This document shows, piece by piece, positions 9,089 through 17,681 of a stretch of DNA of 64,000 nucleotides (the first letter of the stretch is position 1; each line of letters opens with the position of its first letter). The DNA lies in assembly GCF_001721645.1 (NCBI RefSeq), contig NZ_CP017141.1, positions 2,976,001 through 3,040,000 on the forward strand. The letters are read 5' to 3'. The translations under genes and the position numbers were made by a program. The stretch is from Pedobacter steynii (GTDB lineage: Bacteria; Bacteroidota; Bacteroidia; Sphingobacteriales; Sphingobacteriaceae). A model generated the notes under the pieces. That model worked only from the letters and a program-made list of their open reading frames with translations, did no database searches and was not told the origin of the DNA.

Positions 9089-9778
9089 ATGAAACGAGTG
9101 TGCTATTACCTGATAGGGGGGCTTTGTCTGATCTTTCTTTTTGTACCTTTTAAAATAGTGGCCCAGACTATCAAATGGGATACTACTTCCAGAGCAAAAA
9201 AGTATTCCGAAAGACTGGAGCATTTCAAAACTGATCCTATTTCGAAAGAGGATTTTGTGTTTCTGGGAAACAGTATTACGGCTGGAACCGATTGGTCCGG
9301 GCTGCTGGATCTGCCGAAAGCCAAAAATAGGGGGATTTCCGGTGACATTACATTTGGTGTTCTGGACCGGCTATCTGAAATAATTATGGCAAACCCACGT
9401 AAAATATTTATACTCATTGGAATAAATGACATTTCAAAAGGTATTCCCGACAGCCTTATTCTTCGCAATTATAAAAGAATAATTCATCGCATCCAGGAGG
9501 GCTCAAAATCGAAAATCTATTTTTATACCCTGTTACCTGTAAACAATTCGATGAATACCACTAATAAACATAGTGGGAAGGATGCGCATATTACCTGGTT
9601 AAATAAAGAACTTAAAAAGCTGGCGGGAAAAAGGGTGACAGTAATAGATTTGTATCCTCATTTTACTGATCAGGAAAACAGGCTTAAAGAAAGCCTGACT
9701 TATGACGGCCTGCATTTAAATGATGCCGGTTATCAGGAATGGGCAAGGATACTTAAAGAAGGTAATTATTTAAGATAA
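9089..9778 (+). CDS. exported SGNH/GDSL hydrolase
   Basis: This 229-residue protein has a signal peptide (hydrophobic residues 6-24, cleavage likely after VAQ) and the four SGNH blocks: FLGNSIT with nucleophile Ser62, the Gly block RGISGD, the Asn block LIGINDI and the catalytic pair in YDGLHLNDAGY. Such enzymes are esterases, lipases or carbohydrate deacetylases, acting here in the periplasm or at the cell surface. It follows the glycerophosphodiesterase after 73 bases with no terminator seen between them, so it may be the last gene of the phosphodiester operon. An acyl-ester-removing role on lysophospholipid-like substrates would fit but is inference. Acetylxylan-type or platelet-activating-factor-acetylhydrolase-type activities are alternatives. 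Confidence 0.88.
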   Translation: MKRVCYYLIGGLCLIFLFVPFKIVAQTIKWDTTSRAKKYSERLEHFKTDPISKEDFVFLGNSITAGTDWSGLLDLPKAKNRGISGDITFGVLDRLSEIIMANPRKIFILIGINDISKGIPDSLILRNYKRIIHRIQEGSKSKIYFYTLLPVNNSMNTTNKHSGKDAHITWLNKELKKLAGKRVTVIDLYPHFTDQENRLKESLTYDGLHLNDAGYQEWARILKEGNYLR

Positions 9779-9835
9779 TTCCTGTTAATTGTTTATAACG
9801 TTCATGATATTAGATGATAATCTGAGGCTCTTTTA

Positions 9836-10216
9836 ATGGAAAATCAATTGGTAGTTTTAGAGCGTTTGATTGGAAATCTAAGCGCTGGCATGGTTGGAAG
9901 AGATCAGAGCCTAAAAGGAACCTTTTTGCAAAGGGAATTTAAACGTATTAAATCTGAACTGGAAAAGTTGCCATATCAAAATCTGGAAGATACAATTGCT
10001 AGTTGTGAGTTTCACTTAGAGGCGGCCTGCAAACTTGCAGATATTGTGATCCGCTTAAAAGTTTCGCTGAAAATGAAGAAAGACTTGACGGACGATGAAT
10101 TTTACCGCTTAATGAAATGTGATACCTTTCTTAAAGAATTCAATACATTAATCAATTTCTGCAAAGAACTGATTCAGCGTAAAAAAGATCTGAATCAGGA
10201 GATGGGGGCACTGTAG
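9836..10216 (+). CDS. small helical protein of unknown function
   Basis: I do not recognise this 126-residue protein. It has no signal peptide or membrane segment and reads as almost entirely alpha-helical. Charged amphipathic stretches include FKRIKSELEKL and the C-terminal INFCKELIQRKKDLNQE. Three cysteines are spread through it (about 58, 64 and 90, with a fourth near 109) without a metal-binding spacing. Codon use is like that of its neighbours. The last 22 bases overlap the end of the convergent desaturase gene. The 57-base gap after the SGNH hydrolase gene allows co-transcription, but nothing ties it to that operon's function. Confidence 0.6.
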   Translation: MENQLVVLERLIGNLSAGMVGRDQSLKGTFLQREFKRIKSELEKLPYQNLEDTIASCEFHLEAACKLADIVIRLKVSLKMKKDLTDDEFYRLMKCDTFLKEFNTLINFCKELIQRKKDLNQEMGAL

Positions 10217-11337
10217 CTGGCTAAACCTGGCTCTCTGTTTATATACTTGTTTTCTTTATACGTTTCCTTTCCAAGTTTCCTAAGCATTTTGTAATGAGAT
10301 TTTAAGGCATCCCAAAACGTGGTACATTCATTATATGGCAAGTCAAATTCTGCTGCGGTCTGTTTTACGATTGCGCCTATTGCCGGATAATGGATGTGAC
10401 AGATCTTTGGAAAAAGATGATGTTCTACCTGTCTGTTTAGTCCCCCGCATAAAAAAGCTGCCAGTCGACTTTCTACTGCGAAGTTCGCTGTTGTCTGCAA
10501 TTGATGGGCTGCCCAGGCTTCTTCGATATTACCTTCCTGATTAGGAAAAGGAAATTCTGTTGCTTCTACCACATGTGCCAGCTGGAATACGAGACCTAAC
10601 ACTAATCCCTGTGCAAATTGCATCACCAGAAAGCCAATGATAAATTGCCACCAGGATACATTTATCACGATGAGGGGAAGTACAATAAAAAGAAAATAAT
10701 AGATTGCTTTATAAAAAAAGAGGTTAAAGTATTCAACTTTGGGGTGACTCAACACGTGTTCTCCAATCTTTTTCTGAAAGAACTTTTTATAATCTTTTCT
10801 GAATACCCAGGAAAGCATGGCCAGGCTGTACAATACGAAAGCATAAAAATGTTGGTATTGTTGTACCCTGTTGACGGTTTCAGAAGAAGAAAAGCGGATC
10901 AGCCCTGGAGCTACATCAATGTCCTCATCATGTCCGGCAATATTGGTGTAGGTATGATGAACGATATTATGGCAGATGTTCCAGACATAAGGACTGGCGC
11001 CAATCAGGTTAAATACGAAGCTGAATATCTTATTAATGACAGGGTTGGGGGATAGAGCTTTATGGATGGCATCGTGACAAACATTGAAGCCAACAAAAGC
11101 GCCAAACATACCCAGAAGAATAGCCAAAAGTAGCATAACAGGTATACTCAGGTTCCCAAGAAGAAGCAAAAGATAGATGCCGGTTAATCCGCAGATGAAA
11201 AAAAAGACTTTGAACCACATGGCTGAATTGGCATGTGTTGAAATTTTGTTTTCAATAAAATAGGTGTCAACCCGCTTCCGTACTGTACTGTAAAATGTTG
11301 AGTTATTGGCATTAGTGAACTTGACCTTTCTTGTCAT
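10195..11337 (-). CDS. membrane fatty acid desaturase (acyl-lipid/linoleoyl-CoA type)
   Basis: This 380-residue integral membrane protein has the three histidine boxes of di-iron fatty acid desaturases: HDAIH (about 109-113), HNIVHH (about 142-147) and QVEHH (about 306-310). The Q in the third box is characteristic of front-end and linoleoyl-CoA-type desaturases. Four to six hydrophobic segments surround them, at about 45-100 and 165-250. It would introduce a double bond into membrane acyl chains, often as a response to cold. No cytochrome b5 domain is fused at the N-terminus, as is usual in bacteria, so electrons must come from a separate partner. It is a monocistronic leftward gene, divergent from the LacI-type regulator, and overlaps the preceding small gene tail to tail. 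Confidence 0.9.
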   Translation of the reverse strand: MTRKVKFTNANNSTFYSTVRKRVDTYFIENKISTHANSAMWFKVFFFICGLTGIYLLLLLGNLSIPVMLLLAILLGMFGAFVGFNVCHDAIHKALSPNPVINKIFSFVFNLIGASPYVWNICHNIVHHTYTNIAGHDEDIDVAPGLIRFSSSETVNRVQQYQHFYAFVLYSLAMLSWVFRKDYKKFFQKKIGEHVLSHPKVEYFNLFFYKAIYYFLFIVLPLIVINVSWWQFIIGFLVMQFAQGLVLGLVFQLAHVVEATEFPFPNQEGNIEEAWAAHQLQTTANFAVESRLAAFLCGGLNRQVEHHLFPKICHIHYPAIGAIVKQTAAEFDLPYNECTTFWDALKSHYKMLRKLGKETYKENKYINREPGLASYSAPIS

Positions 11338-11523
11338 AAGTTTGTTTTTCCCCTAAAAATGAATCGCTTGCTCCCGGTGTAATTTTGGCTAATGTACCAT
11401 AATTAAATAGGTACCTAATCTTTTATCATATTATTATTTAGTTACGAAAATGCAAGCAGTTTAGATTTTCATCTATATTTACCGTTAATTAATGGTTCTA
11501 TATCAATCATTATTGAAACATAG

Positions 11524-12537
11524 ATGGAGAGCGTAAATATCAAGCAATTAGCTAAGGCACTAAATTTATCCACTTCAACGGTATCCAGGGCTTTCAGGGA
11601 TAATAGTGACATTAGTAAGGAAACAAAGGAAAAAATACTTTCTAAAGCTAAGGAATTAAATTATCAGCCAAATCATTATGCCAGTAACCTGAGAGAACAG
11701 AAGAGCAAAACCATTGCTGTGATTGTTCCGGAGCTGGCTAACAATTTTTTCTCTCAGGCCATTCATGGGATTGAGCGGATTGCAAGAGATAAAGGATATC
11801 ATATTCTTATCTATGCAACAGATGATGATTATGAGAAGGAGGTTTCTTTTATCCGGCATCTTCACAATGGTCGGGCTGACGGTATCATTATGTCGGTGTC
11901 AGGAGAGGCGAATGACCATACTTATCTGAATGAGTTGAGTAATAAGCGACTTCCATTGGTCTTTTTTGACCGTGTTTATGAAGATATCATCACCCCAAGG
12001 GTAATTACTAATGATTATGATAGCAGTTTTTCGGCTACTCAACATTTGATCAAACAAGGCTGTAAGCGGATTGCCTATCTGGTAATTAATAAAAATCTGT
12101 CTATAGGAAAGTTCAGGATGCAGGGATATATCGATGCCCTTGCCAAATACCATATTCCTTTTGACGATAAACTGGTTGTGGATTGCACGAACAGTTATGC
12201 GAAGAATGACTTAATTTTAAAACGTTTATTGCTTGATATTAAACCCGATGGCATCTTCACATCTGTGGAAAGGCTTGCCTTCGCCACTTATTATGCTTGT
12301 TATGATCTTAAGATTTCTATTCCAGATGATCTTCGGGTTATCGGTTTTTCCAGTCTGGAAATCGCCCCTTTGTTGAACCCTTCATTAACTACTATTACTC
12401 AACCGGCCACAAAGATCGGAACTGAGGCCGCGAACCTCTTGTTTAAGATGTTGGAATACCCCGAAACGGTAAACCCAAATGAAAAGATTATACTCAATTC
12501 AAAGTTGATGAAAAGACGATCAACAGAGCGTCTTTAA
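11524..12537 (+). CDS. LacI-family transcriptional regulator of the maltodextrin locus
   Basis: The 337-residue protein has the canonical LacI organisation. A DNA-binding domain carries the helix-turn-helix IKQLAKALNLSTSTVSRAF (residues 6-24) and the hinge region around NYQPNHYASNLR. A periplasmic-binding-protein-like sensor domain starts at KTIAVIVPELANNFFSQAIHGIE and contains the conserved FFDRV and VIGFSSLEIAPLLNPSLTTI elements. It lies directly upstream of, and in the same direction as, the SusCDE-amylase-maltose phosphorylase genes. An adjacent double operator-like sequence at 12768-12799 makes it the likely local regulator. LacI-type control of maltose genes is known in Flavobacteria. 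Whether it activates or represses cannot be told from sequence. Confidence 0.92.
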   Translation: MESVNIKQLAKALNLSTSTVSRAFRDNSDISKETKEKILSKAKELNYQPNHYASNLREQKSKTIAVIVPELANNFFSQAIHGIERIARDKGYHILIYATDDDYEKEVSFIRHLHNGRADGIIMSVSGEANDHTYLNELSNKRLPLVFFDRVYEDIITPRVITNDYDSSFSATQHLIKQGCKRIAYLVINKNLSIGKFRMQGYIDALAKYHIPFDDKLVVDCTNSYAKNDLILKRLLLDIKPDGIFTSVERLAFATYYACYDLKISIPDDLRVIGFSSLEIAPLLNPSLTTITQPATKIGTEAANLLFKMLEYPETVNPNEKIILNSKLMKRRSTERL

Positions 12538-12767
12538 CTGGTGCTTTCCGGTTTCTTTTTTTTGTTTTTCTGGCTTTCAGAAAGTAGCTGACGGGCTGGA
12601 AAATCAAGGTCTTTTTTTTGTCTTTTTTTGCCCTGGGAAAACTCTTTTTTTGGGGTGTTTTTTTGGGCTGAAAACTGATGGTTTTTGAAAAAAATAATTT
12701 AGATTTTCCGATTTTACGCAGAATTTCAGCTCCCTTGTTTCAAAAGACATAGAAAATATGTGGATAA

Positions 12768-12799
12768 TTACGGGAACGTTCCCGGAATCGTTCCCGTAA
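12768..12799. promoter_or_regulatory. putative LacI-type double operator
   Basis: The outer arms TTACGGGAACG and CGTTCCCGTAA are perfect inverted repeats of 11 bases around a ten-base centre. Inside are two abutting 12-base sites, GGGAACGTTCCC (12772-12783, a perfect palindrome) and GGAATCGTTCCC (12784-12795, one mismatch per half). A central CG flanked by symmetric arms is typical of LacI-family operators. It is about 230 bases downstream of the LacI gene and about 190 bases upstream of the susC -33 element. Confidence 0.75.
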
Positions 12800-12987
12800 A
12801 ATGAGATAAAAATATCTAAGTGTAAAAAATACACACCTAATCTTTAAATTAGTTTTTAATAGTTTGATTATCAGTAGATAACGATTTGTGTTGTTGGTTT
12901 TTGGGAATATTGATCAGCAAATTTATAAGCCTGTTTCTTGATTTTTGAAGTATAAAATATGGTGTTAAAAAAAAATAACATATAAAA

Positions 12988-13018
12988 TTTTGATTTATCA
13001 GGTCTGCTTGTAAATTTA
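12988..13018 (+). promoter_or_regulatory. predicted promoter of the susCDE genes
   Basis: TTTTG (12988-12992) is followed after 18 bases by TAAATTTA (13011-13018), which matches the Bacteroidota -7 consensus TAnnTTTG at all positions but the last. It would give a leader of about 55 bases before the susC ATG at 13080. Confidence 0.5.
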
Positions 13019-13079
13019 CCATGAGCGTTATTTAAACTTAACATTAACCAAATATTTACATTAAAAACGAGCTATAAAT

Positions 13080-16058
13080 ATGAAAGTATTTTACCTGCTA
13101 AAGCCTTGTTTATTGTTGCTGATTATTCTTGCAACATTGACCGTTCAGGCGCAAACCGGTTCAGTAACCGGAACAGTTTTAGACGAGACCGGATTGCCAC
13201 TTCCCGGAGCCTCTGTCCAGATTAAAAGTATCAACAAGAGTGCGACTACTGACGCAAGTGGAAAGTATCGTTTGACGGGGTTATCCAATGGTACGTTTAT
13301 ACTTACGATCAGTTATATCGGGTATACTTCCATTAGCCAGAATGTTAACATTTCAGGAAATGTGTCAGCTGATTTTTCTTTGAAACCCGATGCACAGAAT
13401 TTATCAGAGGTTGTCGTGATTGGCTATGGTACTGCTCAAAAGAAAGACCTGACCGGGTCTATTGCAACAGTAAGTGCCAAAGATTTTCAAAAGGGGGCGA
13501 TTACTACACCGGAACAACTGATTCAAGGTAAAGTTGCAGGAGTAAACATTGTTTCCAATGGCGGACAACCGGGTGTGGGAAGTGTGATCCGTATTCGTGG
13601 AGGTGCATCACTTAATGCGAGTAATGATCCTTTGATTGTTATTGATGGGGTGCCATTTAGTGGAAATACCATTAGCAATGCACCAAATCCGCTTGCATTG
13701 GTTAATCCAAATGATATTGAAACTTTTACTGTATTGAAAGATGCTAATGCGACGGCAATTTATGGATCGAGAGCTTCAAATGGGGTAATCCTGATTACAA
13801 CAAAAAAGGGAAGTTCGGGAGCACCTGTAATTAATTTTAACACGAACAACTCTTATGAAACGATTGCCAAGAAAGTAAATATCCTTTCAGCAGATCAGAT
13901 CCGTGATTATGTAAATCAATATGGAAATAAGAGCTACGATGAAAACCCTGCACATACTTACAAATCTCTGATGGGAAATGCAAATACAGACTGGCAGGAT
14001 GAGATCTATAAAAATGCTTTTTCTACTGATAATAGTTTGAGTCTTTCGGGAACGTTTAAAGGAGTTCCTTATCGTGTATCTGCAGGATACCTGGATAAAA
14101 GAGGATTGTTATTGACCGATAAGCTGGAGCGTGCGACCGGTGGATTTGGAATCTCGCCGAAATTATTTGGAGATCATTTGAAAATTGATCTGAATCTTAA
14201 GGGATCTTTAACTGAAGCGCGTTTTGCTAATGATGCTGCCAGAGGTGCTGCATTACAGTTTGATCCAACACAAAGTATCTATGCAGACAATCAATTTGGT
14301 GGATATTTTGAGTGGATTCAAGGTCAGGTTCCTAATCCAAATGCTCCGAGAAATCCATTGGCGTTGATTCGTTTACGCAGTAATATTGGAAAGACTGAGC
14401 GGAGTTTTGGAAACGCCAGGTTTGACTACGCCTTTCATTTCCTACCGGAATTACATGCCAACTTAAATCTTGGATACGATATATCTAAAGGATACGGTAC
14501 GATTCGGGTACCTGAGTATGCAGCACAGAATGCATCTACCAAAGGTTTTGAAAAGCAGTCTCTGGATACTCAGAACAATAAAGTTGCTGAATTTTATTTG
14601 AACTATAAAAAGGACATTACATCATTGAGAAGTAACATTGATGTAACTGCAGGTTACGGTTATTATGATAATTCGACCACTAACAATAATTTTTCAGAAT
14701 ACAGAGCGAACGGATCGTTAATTAAAGCTCCTCAGTTTCCTTTCAATGTGGAAAGAGAAAAGTTGCTTTCTTACTATGGTCGTTTAATTTACACTTTCGC
14801 AGATAATTATATTCTTTCCGGAACGATGCGTGCAGATGGATCTTCCCGTTTTGCTGAAGATCATCGTTGGGGATATTTTCCTTCTGTAGGTTTTACCTGG
14901 AGAGCGATCGGTGAGGATTTCCTGAAAGACAGCAAGGTTTTTTCAGATCTGAAACTGAGGTTGAGCTATGGTGAAACAGGAAATAAAGATGGAATAGGAA
15001 ATTATAACTATATGTCAAAATACTTCTCAAATAATAATCAGGGACAGTATCAGCTGGGTGATAAATTCTATGATTATTATACTCCTGCGGCTTATGAACC
15101 TGACCTGAGATGGGAAACTACAACGACCTATAATGCCGGTTTGGATTACGGCTTTTTAAAAGGACGTATTTATGGAAGCGTGGATGTGTATTACAAAAAG
15201 ACAAAAGACTTATTGTCAACTGTTGATATTTCTTCCGGAACGAATTTCAATAACCGACTACTTACTAACGTAGGAAACATGGATGTAAGAGGGATCGAGG
15301 CAAACGTAAATGTTTCCCTGATCAGGTCTGAAGATGTGAATTGGGATTTTGGAGTGAATATGGCTTATAACAAAAGGGAAGTAACCAACCTTTCTCTGAA
15401 TCCTGATCCGAACTTTATCATTGATGCCGGAGGAATTACAGGAGGTACTGGAATTAATATTAAATACAATGCCATTAATCAGGTTCCGGGATCTTTTTAT
15501 GTCAGAAAGCAGATCTATGATGAAAAAGGAATGCCGCTTGAAGGGGTATATGCAGATCTTGACGGAAATGGGGTGATCAATGATAAAGATCAGTATTTCT
15601 ATAAATCTCCTGATCCAAAAATTATTCTTGGGTTTAATACGGCATTTAGTTACAAAAAATGGACTTTAAGTACCGTATTAAGAGCGAATCTTGGGAACTA
15701 TGTGTACGATAACGTTTCTTCAAACTTTGGGGTAAGAAGTAATATACTTAGTCCAAGTGGTTTGATTAACAATGCGAATGCGGATATCTATAATACCAAC
15801 TTCACCAACAATCAGTACCTGAGTGACTATTATGTGAAAAACGCTTCTTTCCTGAAGATGGATAACGCAGGTCTGGCTTTCAATGCAGGTAGAATTTCTA
15901 AAAATGGAAATACAACCCTCAGGGTATCTGCGAATGTTCAGAATGTATTTGTAATCACCAATTATAAAGGACTGGATCCGGAGTTAAGTTCAGGTATAGA
16001 TTTTAACCTTTATCCAAGACCAAGAACTTATACACTTGGCTTAAACGTTGGCTTTTAA
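13080..16058 (+). CDS. susC: SusC-family TonB-dependent transporter for starch/maltodextrins
   Basis: The 992-residue protein has a signal peptide (residues 1-24, cleavage near VQAQ) and a carboxypeptidase-regulatory-like domain (about 27-105, with GTVLDETGLPLPGASV). Next come the SusC motif LSEVVVIGYG, a TonB plug (about 120-235, with VIRIRGGASLNASNDPLIVIDGVP and ATAIYGSRASNGVILITTKKG) and a barrel ending TYTLGLNVGF. It is shorter than the SusC at 1901, and the two are paralogues from different subfamilies. It precedes SusD and SusE with gaps of 14 and 19 bases, and the amylase and maltose phosphorylase genes follow, so the cargo is almost certainly alpha-glucan oligosaccharides. Confidence 0.94.
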   Translation: MKVFYLLKPCLLLLIILATLTVQAQTGSVTGTVLDETGLPLPGASVQIKSINKSATTDASGKYRLTGLSNGTFILTISYIGYTSISQNVNISGNVSADFSLKPDAQNLSEVVVIGYGTAQKKDLTGSIATVSAKDFQKGAITTPEQLIQGKVAGVNIVSNGGQPGVGSVIRIRGGASLNASNDPLIVIDGVPFSGNTISNAPNPLALVNPNDIETFTVLKDANATAIYGSRASNGVILITTKKGSSGAPVINFNTNNSYETIAKKVNILSADQIRDYVNQYGNKSYDENPAHTYKSLMGNANTDWQDEIYKNAFSTDNSLSLSGTFKGVPYRVSAGYLDKRGLLLTDKLERATGGFGISPKLFGDHLKIDLNLKGSLTEARFANDAARGAALQFDPTQSIYADNQFGGYFEWIQGQVPNPNAPRNPLALIRLRSNIGKTERSFGNARFDYAFHFLPELHANLNLGYDISKGYGTIRVPEYAAQNASTKGFEKQSLDTQNNKVAEFYLNYKKDITSLRSNIDVTAGYGYYDNSTTNNNFSEYRANGSLIKAPQFPFNVEREKLLSYYGRLIYTFADNYILSGTMRADGSSRFAEDHRWGYFPSVGFTWRAIGEDFLKDSKVFSDLKLRLSYGETGNKDGIGNYNYMSKYFSNNNQGQYQLGDKFYDYYTPAAYEPDLRWETTTTYNAGLDYGFLKGRIYGSVDVYYKKTKDLLSTVDISSGTNFNNRLLTNVGNMDVRGIEANVNVSLIRSEDVNWDFGVNMAYNKREVTNLSLNPDPNFIIDAGGITGGTGINIKYNAINQVPGSFYVRKQIYDEKGMPLEGVYADLDGNGVINDKDQYFYKSPDPKIILGFNTAFSYKKWTLSTVLRANLGNYVYDNVSSNFGVRSNILSPSGLINNANADIYNTNFTNNQYLSDYYVKNASFLKMDNAGLAFNAGRISKNGNTTLRVSANVQNVFVITNYKGLDPELSSGIDFNLYPRPRTYTLGLNVGF

Positions 16059-16072
16059 TTATTAAGATTCTC

Positions 16073-17662
16073 ATGAAAAAACTACATAAAATATTCACCA
16101 TATCAAGCATTCTACTGGTTTTTGCCAGCTCGTGTAAAAAAGATGACTTGAATTTAATACCCACCAATGATCAGGTGGCTGATAAAGTGTATGCTACCCC
16201 TGCAGGATATAAACAAGGCCTGGCGAAATTATATGCCAGTTATGCATTGACGCACCCTACAGGAGCTTCATCGGAAAGTGATATCGGCGGACTGAATCCA
16301 GGATTTACCGATTTTTTAAGGTTATTCTGGATGTCACAGGAACTGCCTACAGATGAAGCTATTTGCGGATGGAATGATACCGGTATTCCTGATATGGATC
16401 AGATGACCTGGACCGCTGATAATATATTTATTCGTGGATTATACTCCAGAAGCATTTATCAAATTACGGTGTGCAATGAGTTTCTTCGCGAAAGTACACC
16501 TGAAAAACTATCTAAGCGTGGAATTACAGGGGCGGATGTAAACGACATCCAACGTTATAGAGCAGAGGCACGTTTCCTGCGTGCATTTCAATACTGGGTA
16601 CTGCTTGATGGTTATGGAAATCCTCCTTTTATTACTGAAACTAATCTTATTGGAAAAGTTTCTCCTGAACAGATCAAAAGAGCGGATTTATTCAATTATG
16701 TGGAGTCAGAGTTAAAGGCTATCGACGCTGAACTTGCGGCACCTCGTGCCAATGAATATGGTCGTGCAGATCAGGGGGCCGCATGGTCATTGTTAGCCAG
16801 ATTATATTTAAATGCCGAGGTTTATACGGGAACTCCAAAATACACAGAAGCGATTACCTATTCCAGTAAAGTGATTAATGGCGGCTATGCATTATCGCCG
16901 GTTTACAAAAATATTTTCCTGACAGATAACAACGTGACAAGTGCTAAGGAATTGATTTTGACCATAAACTACGATGGAATGCATACTCAAAATGACGGTG
17001 GAACGACCTATCTGATTAATGCTGCTATTAATGGCGATATGAACCCTGCTTCTTTTGGTGTTCCTACAGGCGGATGGGGTGGTAACAGATCGCGCATTAA
17101 TTTGCCGACTTTATTTGCTGATCGTACCGGAAATACAGATAAGCGCGCCATGTTTTTTGGAAACAAGCTGGAGAATGATGATATCAATACATTCACGGAT
17201 GGCTTAAGAATCACCAAATTTAAAAATGTGAGTTCTTTGAACATTCCTGCTCCTTCCATTGAAGGAAAATTCAGTTCTCTGGATTTTCCATTGTTCCGTC
17301 TTGCAGAGCAGTACCTGATTTATGGGGAAGCTGTTCTCCGTGGTGGTTCTGGCGGTACTAATGATCAGGCGCTGACTTATGTGAATAAATTACGTGAGCG
17401 TGCCTATGGAAATGCTTCAGGTAAGATCAACACATTGACTACAGATTTCTTTCTGGATGAGCGTGGAAGAGAATTGTACTGGGAAGGTTTCCGTCGCTCA
17501 GACCTGATCCGTTATAAGAAGTTTACTGAGGGCGGATATTTATGGCCACATAAAGGAGGGGTAAAGGCTGGTGCAGGAGTATCTGCTACCCGCAGTTTGT
17601 TCCCGATTCCTACGGCTGATATCATCGCCAATACTAACCTTATCCAAAATCCTGGTTATTAA
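16073..17662 (+). CDS. susD: SusD-family starch-binding surface lipoprotein
   Basis: SusD-like proteins cap their SusC partner and bind glucan at the cell surface. The 529-residue protein has a signal peptide with lipobox ending FASSC. The residues after the cysteine (KKDD) resemble the lysine-plus-two-acidic export signal described for surface lipoproteins in Capnocytophaga and Flavobacterium. SusD features follow, including the RYRAEARFLRAFQYWVLLDGYGNPPF helix region and the C-terminal ELYWEGFRRSDLIRYKKF and LFPIPTADI elements. It starts 14 bases after susC. Confidence 0.94.
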   Translation: MKKLHKIFTISSILLVFASSCKKDDLNLIPTNDQVADKVYATPAGYKQGLAKLYASYALTHPTGASSESDIGGLNPGFTDFLRLFWMSQELPTDEAICGWNDTGIPDMDQMTWTADNIFIRGLYSRSIYQITVCNEFLRESTPEKLSKRGITGADVNDIQRYRAEARFLRAFQYWVLLDGYGNPPFITETNLIGKVSPEQIKRADLFNYVESELKAIDAELAAPRANEYGRADQGAAWSLLARLYLNAEVYTGTPKYTEAITYSSKVINGGYALSPVYKNIFLTDNNVTSAKELILTINYDGMHTQNDGGTTYLINAAINGDMNPASFGVPTGGWGGNRSRINLPTLFADRTGNTDKRAMFFGNKLENDDINTFTDGLRITKFKNVSSLNIPAPSIEGKFSSLDFPLFRLAEQYLIYGEAVLRGGSGGTNDQALTYVNKLRERAYGNASGKINTLTTDFFLDERGRELYWEGFRRSDLIRYKKFTEGGYLWPHKGGVKAGAGVSATRSLFPIPTADIIANTNLIQNPGY

Positions 17663-17681
17663 TCCTAAGAAAGAAATTGAT

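Larger units (their letters stand above)
12538..13079. promoter_or_regulatory. long control region between the LacI regulator and susC
   Basis: This 542-base gap contains no convincing gene. From left to right it holds T-rich DNA with several runs of seven or eight T (12556-12664), the double operator at 12768-12799, a near-palindrome CTAAT...ATTAG at 12837-12852 and a promoter-like sequence at 12988-13018. A 76-codon leftward open frame (12834-12604) crosses the operator and the T-runs and looks like chance. Confidence 0.6.

Noticed and set aside
10618..11055. 145-codon rightward open frame opposite the desaturase
   Set aside because: The leftward frame has three histidine boxes and membrane segments; this one has no recognisable features.
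12604..12834. 76-codon leftward open frame in the maltodextrin control region
   Set aside because: It is built from poly-T DNA read as Lys and Phe runs and crosses the operator palindrome; chance frame.
17571..17681. N-terminal extension of susE
   Set aside because: It overlaps the end of susD and would remove the signal peptide and lipobox.
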